The position numbers and the translations under genes are program-made. From an uncultured Candidatus Saccharibacteria bacterium (lineage in GTDB: Bacteria; Patescibacteriota; Saccharimonadia; Saccharimonadales; UBA4665), in NCBI GenBank assembly GCA_937988795.1, contig CALKHY010000044.1, positions 1-11,787 of the forward strand: a stretch of DNA of 11,787 nt, written 5' to 3'. Each line of letters starts with the position of its first letter. Within the stretch, counting starts at the first letter, position 1. Under the pieces are notes generated by a model. That model had not been told where the DNA came from. It worked only from the letters and a program-made list of their open reading frames with translations, and did not search any database. Of the stretch, positions 6,321-11,787 are shown one piece after another.

Positions 6321-7508
6321 ATGCATTGTCAAAGCCTCTTTATTCTGGGTCGGCAGCCGGCAATCGGGCGCGCCGAACTGGAACGTTTGTTTGGCGCCGA
6401 ACACGTGCGGCCCGTCGGCGGACACATGGCGAGCGACGTCTCGCCGGACGAGGTAGATTTTGACCGTATCGGCAGTAGCATCCGCCTGGCAAAAGTCCTG
6501 GCTGAGATTAGCGCCGTACAGTGGCCTGCTATTGTCGATCATCTGGCCAAAAAACTCCCCGAATACTTGGATTATCTTCCGCATGAAGGCAAACTCAAGC
6601 TAGGCCTGAGCATCTTTGGCCTGCCGGTTAAGCCCAACCAGCTACTCAAGACCGGCCTGGAGCTCAAAAAAATCTGCAAAAGCATTGGCCGCAGCGTGCG
6701 CGTAGTGCCAAACAGCGAACCTGCCCTGTCCAGCGCAGCTGTACTGCACAACCAGCTTACCAGTGAGCTTGGTCTGGAATTTTTGTTTGTGCGCGATGGC
6801 AACAAAACCTGGCTGGCGCAAACTGTCCGGGTGCAGGACATCAATGCTTACGCTCGCCGCGACCAAAACCGTCCAAGGCGTGATGCCCGCGTCGGCATGC
6901 TGCCACCCAAACTCGCGCAAACTATCGTGAATCTGGCGACTGGCTCCCTGCCCGCCAGCGAAGACAACGTCGTACTCGACCCCTTCTGTGGCACCGGCGT
7001 CGTACTGCAAGAAGCCTTGCTTATGGGCTACGGTGCTTACGGCACCGACATCGAGCCGCGCATGATCGACTACTCCCACGAAAACCTGGCCTGGCTCACC
7101 ACCCATCACGGCAAGCAAGTTGACCCAACCCTTGAAGTTGGCGACGCTACAAACCACCGATGGACACATCCCTTCACCGTCGTCGCCTGCGAAACATATC
7201 TCGGCCGCCCGCTCAGCTCGTGGCCAGACGAAAACGTTTTGCGCGAGATTATCGGCACCTGCAACGCTATTATCGAAAACTTCCTGAAAAACCTGGCCAG
7301 CCAAACACAACCAGGTTTTTGCCTCTGTTTGGCCGTCCCTGCCTGGCACAGTCCAAACGGAAAAATCTACCGCCTACCTCTTATTGACCATCTGGAGGAT
7401 ATCGGGTATAATCAATACAGATTTGAGCATGTTCGGGATGCAGATCTGGTCTACTATCGGCCAGGACAAATTGTGGGCCGTGAACTGCTCGTAATAACAA
7501 GGAAGTAA
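6321..7508 (+). CDS. Trm11/TrmG10-like RNA guanosine methyltransferase
   Basis: A 395-residue protein. The N-terminal half (about 1-170) has the size and place of a THUMP/ferredoxin-like RNA-binding region; LGRQPAIGRAELERLFG (9-25) is the usual Trm11-type opening. Next come the family linker RRDARVGMLPPKLAQTIVNLA (about 186-206) and the SAM-binding motif VVLDPFCGTGVVLQEA (217-232), with an acidic motif II (GTDIEP, 241-246). At the place of the catalytic NPPY/DPPY motif it has ACETYLGRPLS (289-299). Archaeal and eukaryotic relatives methylate G10 of tRNA at N2; the RNA target here is not known. It lies directly before rpmA and both probably come from the leaderless promoter at 6285-6314, linking it to translation. 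Confident about the family, less so about the substrate. Confidence 0.85.
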   Translation: MHCQSLFILGRQPAIGRAELERLFGAEHVRPVGGHMASDVSPDEVDFDRIGSSIRLAKVLAEISAVQWPAIVDHLAKKLPEYLDYLPHEGKLKLGLSIFGLPVKPNQLLKTGLELKKICKSIGRSVRVVPNSEPALSSAAVLHNQLTSELGLEFLFVRDGNKTWLAQTVRVQDINAYARRDQNRPRRDARVGMLPPKLAQTIVNLATGSLPASEDNVVLDPFCGTGVVLQEALLMGYGAYGTDIEPRMIDYSHENLAWLTTHHGKQVDPTLEVGDATNHRWTHPFTVVACETYLGRPLSSWPDENVLREIIGTCNAIIENFLKNLASQTQPGFCLCLAVPAWHSPNGKIYRLPLIDHLEDIGYNQYRFEHVRDADLVYYRPGQIVGRELLVITRK

Positions 7509-7515
7509 ACGAACT

Positions 7516-7788
7516 ATGTCACACGTCAAAGCTGGTGGTACCGCTAAAAATACACGCGATAGCCGCGGCCAACGCCTCGGTGTTAAGCTCTTTGGTGGCC
7601 AGAAAGTCAGCACCGGCCAGGTTATTGTACGCCAGGTTGGTCTGACCAAGCGCGCCGGCAAAGGCACCAAGCTCAGCCGCAACTTCACCATTCACGCAGC
7701 CAAGGACGGCGTGGTAACCTTCAAGACCCGCAAGGTTCGCCGCTTCACCGGCAAAACCGTCCGCCGCACCGAAGTTGTTGTTGAATAA
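7516..7788 (+). CDS. rpmA: 50S ribosomal protein L27
   Basis: A 90-residue basic protein with the L27 core: AGGTAKNTRDSRGQRLGVKLFGG spans residues 6-28, then QVIVRQVG (35-42) and DGVVTF (64-69). L27's N-terminal tail reaches the peptidyl-transferase centre. Here the tail begins MSHVKAGGTAKN directly at the initiator Met, with no cleavable Firmicutes-type extension. The C-terminal tail (KTRKVRRFTGKTVRRTEVVVE) is strongly basic. A GGAAG ribosome site sits ten bases upstream, overlapping the stop region of the methyltransferase gene seven bases before. The usual partners rplU and obgE are not adjacent. A strong terminator follows. Confidence 0.96.
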   Translation: MSHVKAGGTAKNTRDSRGQRLGVKLFGGQKVSTGQVIVRQVGLTKRAGKGTKLSRNFTIHAAKDGVVTFKTRKVRRFTGKTVRRTEVVVE

Positions 7789-7810
7789 TCCGTCTTCAGA
7801 AAATTGCGTA

Positions 7811-7837
7811 AAGAAGAGGCCATTGGGGCCTCTTCTT
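7811..7837. terminator. Bidirectional intrinsic terminator after rpmA and the convergent operon
   Basis: An 11-bp perfect stem, AAGAAGAGGCC (7811-7821) and GGCCTCTTCTT (7827-7837), with loop ATTGG. It is GC-rich near the loop and A/T-rich at the base in both directions. It lies between the rpmA stop and the convergent minus-strand operon, and the base of the stem overlaps the stop codon of the minus-strand gene. Confidence 0.8.
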
Positions 7838-8579
7838 ACATCTGCCTGTACGGACGATGGACACTCGTTAGCTGAGGTAACTGTGTAACCTCCCCTGTTT
7901 GAGTGGCAATTGCCACTGCAAATTCTTTAAATCTGCTCTCATTTCGGTCGTTCGAGCTGTGCGAGCCAAATGGCAGCAAAGAATTCGGCACAGTATCGGC
8001 ACGGTAGTAAGCGATCAACTTCAATCTATGTGGCTGGTGGCGTGCATCTAGGAAGCCAAATTGCTTACCTACCTGCTCGTTGGTGACGATAAGTAAGTTT
8101 GCCTCGATACGATCAACAAAATGCCCATACCCTGCCCGCCACAGGGATGTAGCTAACTGGCGCGCGTCAGCCCTGATCATGTCACCTTCGCCCATCCAGT
8201 CATCAACTACAACAAGCCGGCTGTCATCAGCATTAACACCATGCAATTGCTGGGTTATTGAATCATCGTCAATAACAATAACGCGCTGCTTTACACTTTC
8301 GTCCGCTTTCTTATTCACAAAGTCTAAGATGTGCCGCGCTACAAAACCGGTACTTTTATATGATGCATGACCAGAAGGACTATACACGAACACTTTTTTC
8401 GCGGGATCTCGCAAATAGTCAATCCAGTCATCGGCAATACCTTCGCTGGCTGTCAGCAAATCTGATATGCCCAGAAATGGCGCATTATGCCGGGCAGCCC
8501 GAATAGACTCCAGTAGCAGGTAATCCCCCTTGCTGAGTGCTGCCTGTTCAGCTCGATCGAAAAATTGCACCAAATTCAA
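7836..8579 (-). CDS. Uncharacterised protein with a phosphoribosyltransferase-like core
   Basis: A 247-residue protein I cannot place in a named family. Its middle resembles a type I phosphoribosyltransferase fold: KKVFVYSPSGHASYKSTGFVA (61-81) as a beta-loop-helix, RVIVIDDDS (99-107), and RLVVVDDWMGEGDMIRADARQL (121-142), which looks like the PRPP loop (hydrophobic strand, two Asp, then TGxT) with EGD in place of the usual TGG/TGS. If so, PRPP binding may be altered or lost. The start is TTG at 8579; an in-frame GTG at 8570 is an alternative. A GAAGG ribosome site lies ten bases upstream. The frame is open back to the amber stop of the 69-aa gene six bases before, so the two are coupled or could form one read-through protein. 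Last gene of the pyrG operon. Confidence 0.7.
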   Translation of the reverse strand: MNLVQFFDRAEQAALSKGDYLLLESIRAARHNAPFLGISDLLTASEGIADDWIDYLRDPAKKVFVYSPSGHASYKSTGFVARHILDFVNKKADESVKQRVIVIDDDSITQQLHGVNADDSRLVVVDDWMGEGDMIRADARQLATSLWRAGYGHFVDRIEANLLIVTNEQVGKQFGFLDARHQPHRLKLIAYYRADTVPNSLLPFGSHSSNDRNESRFKEFAVAIATQTGEVTQLPQLTSVHRPYRQM

Positions 8580-8585
8580 TAGCGC

Positions 8586-8795
8586 CTAGCCTTCAGTGGT
8601 CGACTCCCGCCTATCAGGATCGATTACCCATTCACCAGAAGGCGTAACAGCTTCAGGGTAATAGTCTAGCGGATATGTGCGCTCGCCTCTTTTGGCTTCT
8701 GCTAGCATTTGTGCAAACGGTGGAGCAGTCTTAAAGGTTCGTATTTCAATCGGAGGTCTATTGGATTCTGGTGGCAAAGGAGCGTATTCCGTCAT
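8586..8795 (-). CDS. Small hydrophilic protein of unknown function (69 aa)
   Basis: A 69-residue protein, Pro- and Glu-rich, with no cysteine or hydrophobic segment, so it should be cytoplasmic. The segment APPFAQMLAEAKRGERTYPLD lies at about 24-44; the C-terminus is charged (IDPDRRESTTEG). I do not recognise it. Reality is supported by a good GGGGAG ribosome site six bases before the ATG, by its place between two same-strand genes, and by tight spacing to the next gene. It ends in TAG, and the next gene continues in the same frame after two further sense codons, so it may act with, or as an extension of, the downstream PRTase-like protein. Confidence 0.65.
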   Translation of the reverse strand: MTEYAPLPPESNRPPIEIRTFKTAPPFAQMLAEAKRGERTYPLDYYPEAVTPSGEWVIDPDRRESTTEG

Positions 8796-8801
8796 AGCAG
8801 A

Positions 8802-8807
8802 CTCCCC
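8802..8807 (-). promoter_or_regulatory. Ribosome binding site of the 69-aa gene
   Basis: GGGGAG on the minus strand, six bases before the ATG at 8795. This is the best reason to accept the short gene and its start. Confidence 0.6.
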
Positions 8808-8849
8808 AATGTCCTAGGAGCGGACAAATTTGATGTTAATGCAAAGCTA

Positions 8850-9248
8850 CTACAAACCAAGGTGATGCTTGATACGGGCGATGACGTCGTTTATTACTAC
8901 CTGGGATTTTACGAGATAATCGTCGACGCCGAGCTCTTCGGCGCGCTTTTTGTCTGCCTCCTGGCTAAGCGCAGTCAGCATAATAACCTTGTAATTTGCA
9001 GTCTCTGGCGTGTTGCGCAGGATATCGAGCACATCAAAGCCGCTGACCTTGGGCATCATGACGTCGAGCAATATCAGGTCTGGTTTGTATTCGGTAACAG
9101 CAGCCAGCGCCTCCTCGCCGTTTGAGACGCGCTTAACGTCAAAGCCCTCGGCCTGCAGCCGGACAAGATACACACCGGCGAGGGCATCATCGTCTTCTAC
9201 AAAGAGTATTTTCTTGGCATTACTAGCCGAGGTGTTTGTTTGCTCCAT
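8850..9248 (-). CDS. Stand-alone response-regulator receiver protein
   Basis: A 132-residue CheY-like receiver with no output domain. After a Ser/Asn-rich N-terminal tail (1-11) it has the acidic cluster FVEDDD (16-21), phospho-acceptor Asp62 in LLDVMMPKVSG, the switch Thr92 in MLTALS, and Lys114 in DYLVKSQ, so all residues needed for phosphorylation are in place. It ends at helix 5 (HHLGL). No kinase lies next to it; the kinase-like gene at 1-307 is about 8.5 kb away and unlinked. It starts 15 bases after the pyrG stop on the same strand, so it is probably cotranscribed with CTP synthase. It likely works through protein-protein contacts. The ribosome site is weak (AAGGTAG about ten bases upstream, inside the pyrG end). 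Confidence 0.93.
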   Translation of the reverse strand: MEQTNTSASNAKKILFVEDDDALAGVYLVRLQAEGFDVKRVSNGEEALAAVTEYKPDLILLDVMMPKVSGFDVLDILRNTPETANYKVIMLTALSQEADKKRAEELGVDDYLVKSQVVINDVIARIKHHLGL

Positions 9249-9263
9249 ATAGCTTAAGCTACC

Positions 9264-10880
9264 TTAATTCTCTGTTTTTTGCAATTGCAAGCAAGCTGCT
9301 ATAAAGCCCATGAACATGGGGTGAGCGCGGTTGGGCCGCGACTTGAATTCGGGGTGGAACTGGCTGGCCAGATAGAACGGATGGTTGATACCTTCGATTA
9401 TCTCTACCAGGTGACCGTCCGGGCTTAAACCCACGGCGCGGATACCCCAACTTTCATACTGGTCGCGGTAGTCGTTGTTACACTCGTAACGGTGGCGGTG
9501 GCGCTCCACAACCTCGTCGGCGCCGTACAGCTTGCGCGCAAGGCTGCCTTTGACGAGTACGCACGGGTAGTCGCCGAGGCGCATGGTGCCGCCGGTGTTT
9601 TCTTTGCCCTTTTGGTCTGCCATCGTGTGGATCACAGGGTGTGGCGTGTCTGGATTAACTTCTGTGGTGTGAGCGCCCTCGAGGCCATGCAGACGTGCTG
9701 CGGCGATCAGCATCATGTGCAGCCCATAGCACAGGCCCAGGCACGGCAAACCGTTGGTAAACGCGTATTGCGCAGCTTTGATCTTGCCCTCTACGCCACG
9801 CGAACCAAAACCGCCGGTTATCACAATGCCGTCCAAGTCTTTCAGATCTTCGCCAACGTCGTCTTTTTCGCCCAGAGCCGGCGCGTCAACCCAGACAAGC
9901 TCAACATTCGTCTCGTTCCACCACCCTGCCGAACGGAGAGCTTCAAATACACAAAGATAGGTATCTTCGTTATCGAGGTACTTGGCGACAATGCCGACGC
10001 GCACCGTGCGCTTGTAGTTGCGCATGGAACGCTCTACCATCTCGCGCCACGGCTTGAGGTTAGCAGCCTTGGTCTTGAGGCCAAGTTTGCGAACGATAAC
10101 ATCGGCAATACCGGCATCTTCGAGCGTGAGCGGCACTTCGTAAATGCTGCGGGCGTTCGGCAATAGCGCGATCGCCTCTTCCTCTACGCCACTAAACAGA
10201 CTGAGCTTACTTATAGCGTGGCCGTTAGCCGGCTGCTCGCTGCGGGCCACCAGCACGTCAGGAGTGATACCCATGCCGCGGAGTTCGCGCACGGCGTTTT
10301 GGGCAGGTTTGGTCTTGATTTCCTTGCTGGCACCCAGGTATGGCAAGTACACTACGTGCACATACACACAGTTCTCGCGTCCGACGCGCATGCCAAATTC
10401 GCGAATAGCCTCTACAAAACTCTGGCTTTCTAAGTCTCCTACCGTGCCGCCGATCTCTACGATATGCACGTCGAAGCCCTCGCCCGCACTCCTGATGTAC
10501 TCCTGAATTGCGTTCATGACGTGCGGCACGATCTGCACGGTCTCGCCCTGGTATTTACCGCTACGCTCGTCCTCAATCACGCGCAACAGCACCCTGCCCT
10601 GCATGAGCGAACTCGACTGCGTCAACTCCTGATCAAGAAAGCGTTCGTAGTGACCCAGATCGAGGTCTGTCTCGGCGCCGTCTTTGGTCACAAAACATTC
10701 GCCATGCTCGCGCGGGTTGAGCATGCCGGCGTCGACATTTAGGTAAGGGTCACATTTTTGGATATTGACGCGGAGGCCGCGGGCTTTTAGGAGGTTGGCG
10801 ATTGAGGCGGCGGTGATACCCTTTCCGAGCCCGGAAAGCACTCCACCCGTAACAAAAATATATTTCGTCGTCTTTGCCAC
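9264..10880 (-). CDS. pyrG: CTP synthase (glutamine-hydrolysing)
   Basis: Makes CTP from UTP, ATP and glutamine in the cytoplasm. The 538-residue product has the full family layout. The N-terminal synthase domain has the P-loop GGVLSGLGKGI (12-22), CDPYLNVDAG (43-52), GAETDLDLGHYERF (68-81) and EIGGTVGD (142-149), then the UTP/CTP-site segment KTKPAQ (189-194). The class I glutaminase domain has ITGGFGSRGVEG (354-365), nucleophile Cys384 in LGLCYGLHMM, GGTMRLG (430-436), ERHRHRYE (459-466) and His509/Glu511 in FHPEF. The CYGLH triplet differs from the common CLGMQ, and KTKPAQN from KTKPTQH. The start is GTG at 10880, set by AGAGGT four bases upstream; GTG at 10886 would overlap that site. First gene of the operon that includes the receiver and two further proteins. 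Confidence 0.97.
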   Translation of the reverse strand: MAKTTKYIFVTGGVLSGLGKGITAASIANLLKARGLRVNIQKCDPYLNVDAGMLNPREHGECFVTKDGAETDLDLGHYERFLDQELTQSSSLMQGRVLLRVIEDERSGKYQGETVQIVPHVMNAIQEYIRSAGEGFDVHIVEIGGTVGDLESQSFVEAIREFGMRVGRENCVYVHVVYLPYLGASKEIKTKPAQNAVRELRGMGITPDVLVARSEQPANGHAISKLSLFSGVEEEAIALLPNARSIYEVPLTLEDAGIADVIVRKLGLKTKAANLKPWREMVERSMRNYKRTVRVGIVAKYLDNEDTYLCVFEALRSAGWWNETNVELVWVDAPALGEKDDVGEDLKDLDGIVITGGFGSRGVEGKIKAAQYAFTNGLPCLGLCYGLHMMLIAAARLHGLEGAHTTEVNPDTPHPVIHTMADQKGKENTGGTMRLGDYPCVLVKGSLARKLYGADEVVERHRHRYECNNDYRDQYESWGIRAVGLSPDGHLVEIIEGINHPFYLASQFHPEFKSRPNRAHPMFMGFIAACLQLQKTEN

Positions 10881-10884
10881 GACC

Positions 10885-10890
10885 ACCTCT
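10885..10890 (-). promoter_or_regulatory. Ribosome binding site that decides the pyrG start
   Basis: AGAGGT on the minus strand, four bases before the GTG at 10880. The alternative GTG at 10886-10884 lies within it, so the downstream GTG (protein beginning MAKTTKYIFVTGG) is preferred. Confidence 0.65.
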
Positions 10891-10898
10891 GTTAAACT

Positions 10899-10940
10899 CT
10901 TATACGTGTAGATAGTACCCTAAACGTAAGCCAGATACAA
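10899..10940 (-). promoter_or_regulatory. pyrG: pyrG operon promoter region
   Basis: Two overlapping possibilities on the minus strand. TTGTAT (10940-10935), 17 bases, TACTAT (10917-10912) would give a leader of about 24 nt. A second -10, TATAAG (10904-10899), matches five of six bases but has only poor -35 options, and would give a leader of about 11 nt, enough for the ribosome site. The initially transcribed region does not show a run like the C-tract used for reiterative-transcription control of pyrG in Gram-positive bacteria. Confidence 0.45.
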
Positions 10941-10951
10941 GCATAAACGTA
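10921..10951. repeat. Direct repeat TAAACGTA x2 upstream of pyrG
   Basis: TAAACGTA occurs at 10921-10928 and 10944-10951, 23 bases apart start to start, about two helical turns. The first copy lies in the spacer of the stronger promoter candidate and the second just upstream of its -35, a plausible layout for a regulator's two half-sites. Two 8-bp matches can also arise by chance. Confidence 0.4.
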
Positions 10952-10985
10952 GAAAATACACCACTAACAGCTCATCCGGGAATTG

Positions 10986-11720
10986 CTAGGGCTGCTCGCC
11001 GCCGTTCAGGCGCTCGGCGATATAATCGTTTGCCGTGTCGCGATAAAACTTCTCAACCGCAGCTGGAAACAGCGCGCGCGGGAAGACACTGTCAAACATA
11101 GATCGCTGAGGCCGGGGATTTCCGTACACCGTAAGGTAAGCAAAATCATCTATAATCTCTGGTTTCGACAGGCACAATTCGTGATTGACGGTAACGGCAC
11201 ATATCCTGCTCTCGTCACCCGCCCGTATCTTCCGGGCCAGTTCTTCTTTGCTCGTATCACTCGTACTAAGAATCGCATAATCTAAAGCCCGTATGCCTGC
11301 GGCGCGCGCCACACGGCCAAGACGGCGCATGGACCCGCCAGTGGATACTCTGTCCGTAACTAATAGTGCTCGCCGTGCCCATCCTCCGAAAATCCTAATA
11401 TAGTCAATCTGCTCTTTGGTGTGCACCCTTCTGAGACTCCCCAACAACTTTTCGAACAAGGGTCCATTCAGGCTCCGCCATCTACTATTGGCAACATGAA
11501 GTAATCGTGGCGCTTCAACATCAAGTTGCACCGCCTCTGCACTCAAGATACGATGCAAAAAACTACCGACGTTCATGCCCCTAACGGCGTCGGTCAGAAT
11601 AAGGTCATGACGAAATTCCCGGTACACAGGAACAACCTGGTCGGCCAGCTCAAACATAATCGGCCTATCGTCGGCCAGTCGTTCGCTAACTATGGCGTCA
11701 AGTTCTCTACTAGAACCCAT
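10986..11720 (-). CDS. Phosphoribosyltransferase-fold protein
   Basis: A 244-residue protein, probably a type I phosphoribosyltransferase-like enzyme or regulator. RRALLVTDRVSTGGSMRRLG (116-135) matches the PRPP loop (strand, acidic pair, then STGGS), except that the first acidic residue is Thr123. An upstream beta-loop-helix, DLILTDAVRGMNVGSFLHRIL (39-59), fits the pyrophosphate-binding loop. The downstream AAGIRALDYAILST (140-153) fits the usual GA...V.....L strand. The C-terminal 90 residues (about 155-244) match nothing I know. The base substrate cannot be told. No clear ribosome site precedes the ATG (GGAA about nine bases away). It lies 105 bases upstream of pyrG on the same strand, with a promoter between, so cotranscription is possible but not required. 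A nucleotide-related role fits the neighbourhood. Confidence 0.75.
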   Translation of the reverse strand: MGSSRELDAIVSERLADDRPIMFELADQVVPVYREFRHDLILTDAVRGMNVGSFLHRILSAEAVQLDVEAPRLLHVANSRWRSLNGPLFEKLLGSLRRVHTKEQIDYIRIFGGWARRALLVTDRVSTGGSMRRLGRVARAAGIRALDYAILSTSDTSKEELARKIRAGDESRICAVTVNHELCLSKPEIIDDFAYLTVYGNPRPQRSMFDSVFPRALFPAAVEKFYRDTANDYIAERLNGGEQP

Positions 11721-11737
11721 CTCAAAATTCCAGCTAC

Positions 11738-11767
11738 AATAAAGTAGGGCGTCAGCCCTACTTTATT
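11738..11767. terminator. Perfect 13-bp hairpin, terminator-like or operator
   Basis: AATAAAGTAGGGC (11738-11750), loop GTCA, GCCCTACTTTATT (11755-11767). GC pairs lie next to the loop and A/T pairs at the base, as in intrinsic terminators that work in both directions. It sits 17 bases upstream of the ATG at 11720, so it would most simply end a minus-strand gene beyond the window. The right edge (AGAGGA then CAAACAT) could instead be the ribosome site and first two start-codon bases of a plus-strand gene; then the hairpin would lie between divergent genes and act as an operator or in a leader. Confidence 0.65.
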
Positions 11768-11787
11768 CGTAAGAGGAAAACAAACAT

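Noticed and set aside
6642..7349. 235-aa minus-strand open frame inside the Trm11-like gene
   Set aside because: Antisense to the motif-bearing methyltransferase and without recognisable domains.
8586..8588. Genome-wide reassignment of UAG
   Set aside because: TAG ends gatD, the membrane-anchored protein, the receiver and other genes at sensible family lengths, so it is a normal stop. The single in-frame case needs a local explanation.
9492..10166. 224-aa plus-strand open frame inside pyrG
   Set aside because: Antisense to conserved CTP synthase domains; it has no motif of its own and no ribosome site, and follows from the codon bias of pyrG.
1..11787. CRISPR array, transposase, tRNA or rRNA
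   Set aside because: No regularly spaced repeats, no DDE or tyrosine-recombinase motifs, and no cloverleaf or rRNA-like segment were seen on either strand by eye; the only repeats are those listed.

Overview
The window looks like chromosome from a Candidatus Saccharibacteria (TM7) or closely related CPR bacterium. This is inferred from gene content and style: compact genes with 4-base overlaps, a MurT/GatD peptidoglycan amidation pair, a shortened exonuclease VII, a Trm11-like methyltransferase beside ribosomal protein L27, several proteins of no recognisable family, and promoters placed so that transcripts would begin at or next to the start codon. GC is moderate to high. TAG, TAA and TGA all act as ordinary stops, so there is no sign of the UGA recoding seen in Gracilibacteria/Absconditabacteria.

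Layout. (a) 1-1088, minus: the N-terminal end of a histidine-kinase-like protein, preceded by a membrane-anchored extracytoplasmic protein. (b) 1181-3171, plus: murT-gatD, start codon overlapping stop codon. It converges with (c) 3175-4977, minus: xseA-xseB-methyltransferase, all overlapping, preceded at 5067-6131 by a LPG-synthase-TM (UPF0104) membrane protein. (d) 6132-6320: the largest gene-free stretch (189 bp). It holds a long imperfect palindrome between two divergent promoters, each predicted to give a leaderless mRNA. (e) 6321-7788, plus: Trm11-like methyltransferase and rpmA (L27), ending at a bidirectional terminator. (f) 7836-10880, minus: pyrG, a stand-alone receiver protein, a 69-aa protein and a phosphoribosyltransferase-like protein, apparently one operon. 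(g) 10986-11720, minus: a second, clearer phosphoribosyltransferase-fold protein, with a perfect 13-bp hairpin just upstream. No stretch above 300 bp lacks a gene. I saw no tRNA, rRNA, CRISPR array, transposase or phage gene.

How the genes fit together. murT/gatD amidate lipid II; pyrG makes CTP, needed for RNA and phospholipid precursors; xseAB trims single-stranded DNA; Trm11-like and L27 serve translation. The least explained part is the pyrG neighbourhood, where a lone receiver, a small protein and a PRTase-like protein follow CTP synthase, the last two ORFs lie in the same frame separated by one amber codon, and another PRTase-like gene sits upstream. A kinase-like protein with glutamate in place of the phospho-accepting histidine lies at the left edge.

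Core gene identities rest on clear motifs. The PRTase assignments, leaderless promoters and degenerate-kinase reading are inferences from motif inspection only.
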